From Deltaproteobacteria bacterium (GTDB lineage Bacteria > Desulfobacterota > Desulfarculia > Adiutricales > Adiutricaceae), in the NCBI GenBank assembly GCA_031279525.1, contig JAITIH010000339.1, forward strand, positions 1 through 6,801: a stretch of 6,801 nt of DNA, in the 5' to 3' direction. Position 1 is the first letter of the stretch, and each line of letters begins with the position of its first letter. The translations under genes were made by a program, and so were the position numbers. Below are positions 1 to 4,311 of this stretch, piece by piece. The notes under the pieces are model-generated. The model saw only the letters and a program-made list of their open reading frames with translations, did not search any database and was not told the DNA's origin.

Positions 1-1
1 C

Positions 2-91
2 GCCTTCTTCGCGAGCAAAGGGTTGTTCACGATGGAAGTCAAGAAAGCGAAGGCGATAGAAGAAAGCCGGAGCTTGTTTGATGGAATATAA
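2..91 (+). CDS. C-terminal end of group II intron-encoded protein (partial)
   Basis: An open frame enters from the left edge and ends at TAA 89-91, giving 29 visible residues that begin AFFASKGLFTMEV and end SRSLFDGI. No catalytic motif is visible because reverse transcriptase and maturase domains would lie upstream. The assignment rests on position: in group II introns the encoded protein sits in domain IV and stops a few tens of bases before domain V, and here domain V starts 50 bases after the stop. The lysine-rich, slightly basic tail is compatible with an RNA-binding maturase end. No YADD or zinc/HNH residues can be checked here. An unrelated short open frame is possible. Confidence 0.55.
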   Translation, partial: AFFASKGLFTMEVKKAKAIEESRSLFDGI

Positions 92-140
92 CCAACCTTA
101 AGGGAGCGAGCTGGCCTCATTGTAGACCTTATCGACCGGA

Positions 141-209
141 GCGCCGAGTGCGGGAAATCCGCATGCTCGGTGCGGAGGGAGGGGAGGGGCAACTCTTCCC
201 TACCCCTAT
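141..209 (+). ncRNA. Group II intron domains V and VI
   Basis: Domain V: lower stem GCGCCGAG (141-148) pairs with CTCGGTGC (166-173), including one G-U. The upper stem TGCGG (149-153) pairs with CCGCA (159-163) around a GAAAT loop, and a 2-nt bulge (TG, 164-165) lies on the 3' side. The catalytic triad position reads CGC rather than the commoner AGC. Domain VI: A180 and GGGG (181-184) pair with CCCC (203-206) and T207, A202 is unpaired, and AGGGG (185-189) pairs with TCCCT (197-201, read 5'-3'). A202 is the predicted branch point. The architecture matches the canonical fold closely; the exact splice position (207-210) is inferred. Confidence 0.8.
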
Positions 210-399
210 TCAAGGCGATCTAAATGGCATTTCAGAATATTATATGAAATTAGCAAAATCAGTTTATAATGATATTGAGAAATATAGAGACATTTCAATA
301 AAAAAAATTAGTGAATGGATAAAACTTGACGACAAAATAAAAAAAGAAGATTTTATAAGAGACTCAATAAATTGCTCGAATTGTTTTTTATGGAAATAA
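210..399 (+). pseudogene. 3' exon: C-terminal fragment of an intron-interrupted AT-rich gene
   Basis: Directly after the intron end an open frame runs about 62 codons to TAA at 397-399. It is strongly AT-rich and rich in Lys, Ile, Asp and Ser, ending DSINCSNCFLWK. This composition is unlike the GC-rich genes further right. I do not recognise the family. No signal peptide or membrane segment is visible, and the pair of cysteines near the end (CSNC) could bind metal but is not diagnostic. The frame can be extended back to an ATG at 148, but that start lies inside domain V and would translate the ribozyme, so I reject it. An internal ATG at 244 has no clear ribosome site. The 5' exon would be upstream of the intron; splicing would restore the gene, or the intron may sit in an already dead gene. 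Confidence 0.5.
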
Positions 400-414
400 A
401 GGTTTGTTTGAAGG

Positions 415-478
415 TTTTACAATGACATTATCAATACATAGAGTTGATTATTATTGATATATTAACTTTATTGTAAAA
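415..478. repeat. AT-rich nested inverted repeat
   Basis: Two nested perfect arms are present: TTTTACAAT (415-423) with ATTGTAAAA (470-478), and TATCAATA (429-436) with TATTGATA (452-459), leaving a 15-nt central loop. It begins 15 bases after the stop codon at 399. It could be a transcription end structure for the interrupted gene, a binding site, or the end of a mobile element. There is no GC-rich stem or clean T-run, so it is not a classical intrinsic terminator. In very AT-rich DNA some pairing is expected by chance, but 17 paired positions in two arms is more than trivial. Confidence 0.45.
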
Positions 479-492
479 TATACTCAAGAAGG

Positions 493-537
493 ATGGCTAA
501 AAGGGATAAAATTAATGTTCAATTAAATAAAAAATAA
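493..537 (+). pseudogene. 14-codon reading frame, possible truncated gene start
   Basis: ATG at 493 opens MAKRDKINVQLNKK and stops at TAA 535-537, exactly where AT-rich DNA gives way to more GC-rich DNA. A purine-rich AAGAAGG lies directly against the ATG, which is too close for a normal ribosome site. The charged start resembles the beginning of a small DNA-binding or regulatory protein, so it may be the stub of a gene cut off by a recombination junction near 540. It is too short for any family call and may be noise. Confidence 0.2.
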
Positions 538-540
538 TGG

Positions 541-830
541 AGTATGGCCCAACTGCGCTTAACGAAGCTGTCGAAAAACCGCCGTTTTTGAAAATCTCGT
601 TTCCGGAACCCGCATAAACAGGCGCTTTTTAAACGGCGAAAATCCGCAAAGCAAGGCTTTTCGCCAACTTCAACAGGTCTGTTTACGCTTCGCCGCCATG
701 CGGCTCGGCCTCCATTCGTCAGGTCAGTCGCTACGCTCCTTTCCACGCTTACTCCAGACGCATTTGGACGGCGCGAAACCCTGCGGGTTTATTTATAGCG
801 CCGCCCATGCGTCGCAAACAGCCGAAACGT
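541..830. other. Gene-free structured intergenic region
   Basis: There is no credible gene here. The only long frame is a minus-strand one rich in Arg, Phe, Ser and Cys, with no recognisable domain. The stretch instead carries several short inverted repeats: GGCGAAAA (635-642) with TTTTCGCC (658-665); CGCCGTTT (580-587) with AAACGGCG (631-638); GCCGC (692-696) with GCGGC (700-704); and the larger nested hairpin at 757-813. Composition differs both from the AT-rich part to the left and from the ptsI coding region. It reads like a dispersed repeat or the remnant of a mobile element, but no transposase or target duplication is visible. Confidence 0.4.
757..813. repeat. Three-tier nested hairpin
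   Basis: Three perfect arm pairs are nested: GACGCAT (757-763) with ATGCGTC (807-813), CGGCGC (769-774) with GCGCCG (798-803), and AAACCC (776-781) with GGGTTT (785-790) around a TGC loop. The 19 paired positions are interrupted by small asymmetric internal loops (TTGGA against CCC, and G against ATTTATA). No T-run follows on either strand, so a terminator role is not supported. A REP-like or mobile-element-end structure is possible. Confidence 0.55.
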
Positions 831-911
831 TAGGCAAAATCCGAAAGTTAACATATCAACCAAATCCACCATAAGGCTTAAAAATAGGCTTTGCGGGGAT
901 TTTTATTATGT

Positions 912-946
912 GCAAAAAAATAGTCCTTGACAAAACAATCCCAAGG
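912..946 (-). terminator. Possible weak intrinsic terminator after ptsI
   Basis: Read on the minus strand downstream of the ptsI stop, CCTTG (946-942) can pair with CAAGG (929-925) across a 12-nt loop, followed by ACTA and a run of seven T (918-912 region). Placement suits termination of the IID-ptsH-ptsI transcript, but the stem is only 5 bp and the T-run is offset by four bases, so it would be weak. Confidence 0.3.
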
Positions 947-972
947 GGCTTTTTAGCTCTTTTTTCGGTCCT

Positions 973-2766
973 TTAGGAAGCTTGGCGGGCGCGCCGGAAG
1001 AACTCCGAGTTTTTGGCCGTGATGTTGGCCTTAACGAAGGTTAAGGCCTCCTCAGTGGTCTTGGCCTTTAAGGTTTCGGCGGCTATTTCCCGCATCTCCT
1101 CGTAAAAGGACATCCGCAATAGCCTTTTAATGAAGGGGATGATCCCAAAGGGCATGGAGAGTTGGTCGGCCCCAAAGCCCACCAAAAGCGGGGCGCTCAA
1201 GTGGCCGGCGGCCATGTCGCCGCAGACCGAGACCGAGATCCCGGCGGCCTGGCCCGAGTCGATGGTCCTTTTAATCATGCGGAGGATTGAGGGGTGAAAC
1301 GGCTGGTAAAGGTCGGAGACCTCGGGGTTGCCCCGGTCTAGGGCCAGGGTGTACTGGATGAGGTCGTTGGTGCCGATGGACAGGAAGTCGGCCTCGCCAG
1401 CTAGCTCGTCGACCAGGACCACGGCCGCCGGGACCTCGATCATGAGGCCCACCTGGACTTCCTCGGCCACGCGCCGGCCTTCCTTTAAGAGCTCCTCGCG
1501 GGTCTCTAAGATGAGCTCCTTGGCTTTCCTGACCTCGTCTAAGCTGGAGATCATGGGCAGCATGACCCGGGCCCGGCCATGAGCCGAGGCCCGGAAGATG
1601 GCCCTTAGCTGGGTCCGGAAAACGTCCAGGTGCTTAAGGCAGAAGCGGATGGCCCGCAGGCCTAAGGCCTGGTTTTCCCTGGCCTCTTTGGTGTCGTTGA
1701 TGGCCAGGATCTTGTCGGCCCCTAAATCCAAGGTCCTAATGGTCACTGGCCTAGGAGCGGCCGAGGCCACGACCCGGCGATAGACCTCGTAAAGCTCTTC
1801 CTCGTTGGGCAGCTCCTGGCGGGTCAGATAGAGAAACTCGGTCCGGTAAAGGCCAATGCCCTCCCCGCCGTTGGCGAAGATGGCCGGCAGCTCCTCGACC
1901 AGCTCCAGGTTCCCGAAAACCTCCACTGAGTGGTCGTCCAAGGTGACGGCCGGCAGGTGGGCGCTGCGGACGATCTCCAGCTGGTAGTCCTTCAAGGTTC
2001 TTTGGCTGGTCTGGTAGAACTTGACAGCGTCGCGGTCGGGGTTGCGGATGACGTGCCCCACGCGGGCGTCCACGATGAGGGGGTCGCCATGCTCTAAGAC
2101 TTTTAGGACTCCGGCCGCCCCCATGACCGTGGGGAGGCCAAAGGCCTGGGCCACCAGGGCCGCGTGGGAGGTTTGGCTGCCCATCTCGATCACCAGGCCG
2201 GCCACCTGGCCGGCCGGTAGGGAAGAGACCTCGGCAGGGCTTAGGTCCGCGGCCACCACCACGCAGCCTTCCTCGAAAACGGGCTGGGGGCCGCCGTTTT
2301 GGTCGCTCATGGCCACGATTAGGGCTTGGCCCATCTGCTCGACGTCGGACAGGCGGCTCCGGATGTGGGTGTCGTTTATGGCCGAGAGCAAGCCGCCGAT
2401 CTCTCGGATGGCCAGGTAGACGGCCAGCTCGGCGTTTAAGCGGTCGGAGCGGATTCTATTGTCCACCGACTTTAAGAGGGTCGGATCGCGCAATAGGACG
2501 ATTAAGGCGTCGAAGATGCTGGCTTGGCCGCTTAGCTCCTCGGGCAAGCTCCTTTTGGCCCGGGCGTACTGGTTCTCGGTCTGGGTTAAGGCGGCCTGAA
2601 AGCGATCCAGCTCCGCCTGGACCGCCCGCTCGTCGGCCAGCTTGTAGCGGCGCAAACGGTAGCTGGTGGCCCCGATGACGTGGGCGGGGCCAATGGCGAT
2701 GCCCTGACCCACGCCGACGCCCTGAAAGACGGCCTCCTTTGGCACGAAAGGCGGCGGCAGGTTCAT
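973..2766 (-). CDS. ptsI: PTS Enzyme I (phosphoenolpyruvate-protein phosphotransferase)
   Basis: This is the cytoplasmic first enzyme of the phosphotransferase system: it autophosphorylates from PEP on a histidine and passes phosphate to HPr. At 597 aa it is near the usual ~570-580 aa. Visible parts are the N-terminal start region with QGIAIGPA (21-28), the active-site loop GSQTSH with H201 (196-201), and the C-terminal PEP-binding barrel with GIGLYRTEF (R308), TIRTLDLG (R344), IEVPAA (E444), SIGTNDLIQY (N467, D468), LDRGN (R478) and the catalytic cysteine in VSVCGDMA (C515). All match E. coli Enzyme I with a steady offset of 12-13. One oddity: the Arg at the R195 equivalent is Gln (Q207). 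The start is backed by AAAGAGG seven bases upstream (2774-2780). A TATAAT (2782-2787) lies just before it without a matching -35 box. It lies 129 bp downstream of ptsH and is probably co-transcribed. Confidence 0.97.
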   Translation of the reverse strand: MNLPPPFVPKEAVFQGVGVGQGIAIGPAHVIGATSYRLRRYKLADERAVQAELDRFQAALTQTENQYARAKRSLPEELSGQASIFDALIVLLRDPTLLKSVDNRIRSDRLNAELAVYLAIREIGGLLSAINDTHIRSRLSDVEQMGQALIVAMSDQNGGPQPVFEEGCVVVAADLSPAEVSSLPAGQVAGLVIEMGSQTSHAALVAQAFGLPTVMGAAGVLKVLEHGDPLIVDARVGHVIRNPDRDAVKFYQTSQRTLKDYQLEIVRSAHLPAVTLDDHSVEVFGNLELVEELPAIFANGGEGIGLYRTEFLYLTRQELPNEEELYEVYRRVVASAAPRPVTIRTLDLGADKILAINDTKEARENQALGLRAIRFCLKHLDVFRTQLRAIFRASAHGRARVMLPMISSLDEVRKAKELILETREELLKEGRRVAEEVQVGLMIEVPAAVVLVDELAGEADFLSIGTNDLIQYTLALDRGNPEVSDLYQPFHPSILRMIKRTIDSGQAAGISVSVCGDMAAGHLSAPLLVGFGADQLSMPFGIIPFIKRLLRMSFYEEMREIAAETLKAKTTEEALTFVKANITAKNSEFFRRARQAS

Positions 2767-2826
2767 ATATAGACCTCTTTAATTATATAGAGAAACGTTG
2801 AGGCTGGCCTTAAGGGCCCAGCGGCC

Positions 2827-2860
2827 GGGGGCTTTTGGCCAAAAAGGGTCAAAAGCCCCC
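2827..2860 (-). repeat. GC-rich hairpin in the ptsH-ptsI intergenic gap
   Basis: A perfect 11-bp inverted repeat, GGGGGCTTTTG (2827-2837) with CAAAAGCCCCC (2850-2860), encloses a 12-nt loop in the gap between ptsH and ptsI. There is no U-run right after the stem on the minus strand, so full termination is unlikely. It may slow decay, cause partial read-through, or separate HPr and Enzyme I levels. A second small element beside it (AAAAA 2871-2875, TTTTT 2884-2888, around a G/C core) repeats the same style. Confidence 0.5.
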
Positions 2861-2895
2861 GCCTCGCCGGAAAAACGGGGGGCTTTTTGGGGGGC

Positions 2896-3198
2896 TCAAT
2901 CTTCCCCGAAGCGGTCGTTTATGATGGCCAGGATCGCCGAGAGGGCGGCCGGGGCGTCTTCCCCGGAGGCGGTCAGGGTGACCTGGCTATTACAGGAACA
3001 ACCTAAGCTTAAAAGCGATAGGAGACTGCGGACGTCGGCCATGGCCTCGTCTTTGGACATAGTCAAGTCCGACTTGAAGCCTTGGGCCGCCTGGACTAGC
3101 TTGGCGGCGGCCCGGGCGTGTAGGCCGAAACGGTTTTTGATGACGGCTGGGGAGGAAATCATGCTCTCCGAAAGGGGTAAAGTCTCTTCGCTATTCAT
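2896..3198 (-). CDS. ptsH: HPr phosphocarrier protein of the PTS
   Basis: HPr is the small cytoplasmic phosphocarrier between Enzyme I and the IIA components. The active-site signature NRFGLHARAAAKLV (22-35) gives phospho-histidine H27, and RSLLSLLSLG (57-66) places a serine, S58, where HPr Ser46 is phosphorylated by HPr kinase; both show the same offset of 12 with no gap. The first 12 residues are therefore extra. The annotated ATG (3198) has AGGAAG nine bases upstream, which supports it. A second ATG at codon 13 (3162-3160) would give a standard-length HPr with His at position 15, but its GGAG lies only three bases away. A CSC pair (C67, C69) just after the Ser46-like helix is unusual. Flanked by IID upstream and ptsI downstream on the same strand. 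Confidence 0.95.
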   Translation of the reverse strand: MNSEETLPLSESMISSPAVIKNRFGLHARAAAKLVQAAQGFKSDLTMSKDEAMADVRSLLSLLSLGCSCNSQVTLTASGEDAPAALSAILAIINDRFGED

Positions 3199-3279
3199 AG
3201 GCGGGGGCTTCCTGTGGCCGCCATGGGCGGCGATCTACGCGCTCCTTTTAAAGATTGGCTAAGGGCTCTAGGGGGCGTC

Positions 3280-3379
3280 AGGCGGCTTTCGCGAAAAAGG
3301 CGTTAGGCGAAAGGCGGCTTCGCGCGAAAGGCGGCTTCGCGCCAAAGGCGACTATCGCGTAAGCCGGCTTACGCGAAAA
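3280..3379. repeat. 17-bp tandem repeat array between IID and ptsH
   Basis: Six adjoining units are present, five of them 17 bp (3280-3296, 3312-3328, 3329-3345, 3346-3362, 3363-3379) and one shortened (3298-3311). The best-kept unit is AGGCGGCTTCGCGCGAA. Each unit is itself near-palindromic around a CGCG core (for example TTCGCGCGAA, TTTCGCGAAA), so the mRNA could form a row of small hairpins. The last unit runs into the 3' end of the IID coding region. Likely effects are on mRNA stability or differential expression within the operon; it may also be a variable-number locus. Confidence 0.75.
3355..3376. repeat. 22-bp perfect palindrome across the IID stop codon
   Basis: The sequence from 3355 to 3376 equals its own reverse complement; the half site is TCGCGTAAGCC. 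It contains the IID stop codon (complement of 3369-3371) and forms part of the tandem array. With no spacer at its centre it suits a dimeric DNA-binding protein site or a cruciform better than an RNA hairpin. Confidence 0.6.
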
Positions 3380-4166
3380 ACGCCACGAGGCCCAGCCCGA
3401 GAACGATTAAGAGGTAAAGGGCCATGGGGCCCAATTTAGGCCAGACCCTCTGGGCCCCAACCAGGGCGAGGACCAGGGCCAATACGGCCAAGACGGTCAG
3501 GACCCTTTCGAGCGGCTCCCGGCCGGGGATCAAGCCTTGGGCGCGAACGGTCAGATACCCGACTAAAACGACGGAGGCCCTTAAAACCCAGCGGGCCAGT
3601 TGGGGGACCCGGTACTTGGCCGCGGCCGTGTGGGCCTGGCGGCCTAAGCGGTAGCCGCAAAATAGGCCGCCAATGCGGGCTGGCCCGGCCAAGAGACAGA
3701 AAAGGGCCGGAACGATCAAGGGGGCCAAGGTCAATTGGCCTTGGGCCGCCGAGAGCCAAGTCAGGCCGAAGCCGACTAGGCTGCAGAAGGGCAGCCAGGA
3801 CTGCCAGAACAAGAGGTCCCCGTGAATGGCCAGGCTTGAGGCCAAGGCGGCCACGATGAGCCCACGCTCGTTTTCGTCGAGGAGCCCTTGGGCCGTTTCC
3901 TCCTCCAGCTTTAAGGCCGCCCCGATGACGAGGCCGCTAAACATGGGATTGGTGTTAAAAAACTTCAAGACCCTTAAGCGGGCCTCGGCCAGGTCGGCCG
4001 GCCGGCCTTGATAGACCCGCCGGAGGGCCGGGTTGACCGCGGCCGCGAAGCCCACGTTCTGCTGGCCAATGAGATTCCAAGAGGATTCTAGGAACAAGGA
4101 CCTTAGGGCCACGGCCAAAAGGGTGGCCCGGCTCAGGCCCTGAGTTGGGGCGGCTTTTTCGCCCAT
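3369..4166 (-). CDS. PTS mannose/fructose/sorbose-family IID membrane subunit
   Basis: IID subunits of the mannose-type PTS (ManZ family) form the inner-membrane channel with IIC. The N-terminal half shows the family pattern: LSRATLLAVALRSLFLESSW (11-30), a QNVGFAAAVNPALRRVY segment (36-52), then KFFNTNPMFSGLVIGAALKL (68-87) followed by EEE, and HGDLLFW (115-121), matching the conserved GDPIFW region. The C-terminal half is hydrophobic with likely membrane segments near 124-141, 145-162, 194-208, 219-238 and 246-264. At 265 aa it is a little shorter than ManZ (~285 aa). The start has AAGGCAGG ending seven bases before ATG. No IIA, IIB or IIC lies in the window, which is unusual, so its partners must be elsewhere or it has a regulatory role. 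Its 3' end is built into the repeat array. Confidence 0.88.
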   Translation of the reverse strand: MGEKAAPTQGLSRATLLAVALRSLFLESSWNLIGQQNVGFAAAVNPALRRVYQGRPADLAEARLRVLKFFNTNPMFSGLVIGAALKLEEETAQGLLDENERGLIVAALASSLAIHGDLLFWQSWLPFCSLVGFGLTWLSAAQGQLTLAPLIVPALFCLLAGPARIGGLFCGYRLGRQAHTAAAKYRVPQLARWVLRASVVLVGYLTVRAQGLIPGREPLERVLTVLAVLALVLALVGAQRVWPKLGPMALYLLIVLGLGLVAFFA

Positions 4167-4221
4167 AGCCAGGCCTGCCTTAGGGGCGGAAAAACGTCCC
4201 CAAAGAGATATAGATGGGTAA

Positions 4222-4258
4222 TAAGCTCAAAGGCCAGGCCGGAAAGCCGGCGGAGCTA
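4222..4258 (-). other. Leader hairpin upstream of IID
   Basis: In the 137-bp gap before IID, GCCGG (4238-4242) and CCGGC (4247-4251) form a tight hairpin with an AAAG loop, enclosed by AGCTC (4224-4228) and GAGCT (4253-4257). It would lie in the 5' untranslated leader made from the promoter at 4284-4311. No known riboswitch is recognised. Confidence 0.3.
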
Positions 4259-4283
4259 TGATTTTCCCTCCCAGTACAGGGTT

Positions 4284-4311
4284 ATTATACTATAAACCTC
4301 GAATTAATCAA
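4284..4311 (-). promoter_or_regulatory. Sigma70-type promoter for IID-ptsH-ptsI
   Basis: On the minus strand TTGATT (4311-4306) and TATAAT (4289-4284) are separated by 16 bp, a good match to the sigma70 -35/-10 pattern. The -35 box overlaps the last codons and stop of the kinase gene (stop 4306-4304). Transcription would begin near 4277 and leave a leader of about 110 nt before the IID start at 4166, so the PTS genes could be expressed independently of the kinase. Confidence 0.6.

Larger units (their letters stand above)
1..209 (+). mobile_element. Group II intron, 3' end (5' part outside window)
   Basis: This is the 3' end of a self-splicing retroelement. It contains, in the expected order, the end of an open frame (stop at 89-91), about 50 nt of connecting sequence, a domain V-like hairpin (141-173), and a domain VI-like hairpin with a bulged A at 202, seven bases before the probable 3' splice site at 209 (ending TAT). 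These structures were found by eye from base pairing; the family knowledge used is the canonical domain V shape (8-bp lower stem, 2-nt bulge, 5-bp upper stem, GAAA-type loop). The 5' end, EBS sites and most of the encoded protein lie upstream, so class and completeness cannot be judged. It could also be a degenerate 3' fragment, although the paired bases are intact. Confidence 0.8.

Noticed and set aside
452..492. Possible promoter (TTGATA and TATACT) before the 14-codon frame
   Set aside because: Spacer would be 19 bp and the region is so AT-rich that such boxes are expected by chance.
519..746. Minus-strand 75-aa frame rich in Arg/Phe/Ser
   Set aside because: No domain, no ribosome site, and it overlaps hairpin-rich non-coding DNA; it looks like a chance frame across a repeat.
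880..904. AAAAAT/ATTTTT inverted repeat as terminator of ptsI
   Set aside because: The stem is only A-T pairs with a 13-nt loop, so it would not form a stable intrinsic terminator.
2021..2419. Plus-strand 132-aa frame opposite ptsI
   Set aside because: Antisense to the Enzyme I active-site region; typical shadow of GC-rich coding DNA.
2798..3262. Plus-strand 154-aa frame opposite ptsH
   Set aside because: It lies antisense to a clear HPr gene and its composition is that of a GC-rich shadow frame.
3280..3379. CRISPR array
   Set aside because: Units are directly adjoining 17-mers without unique spacers and no cas genes are present.
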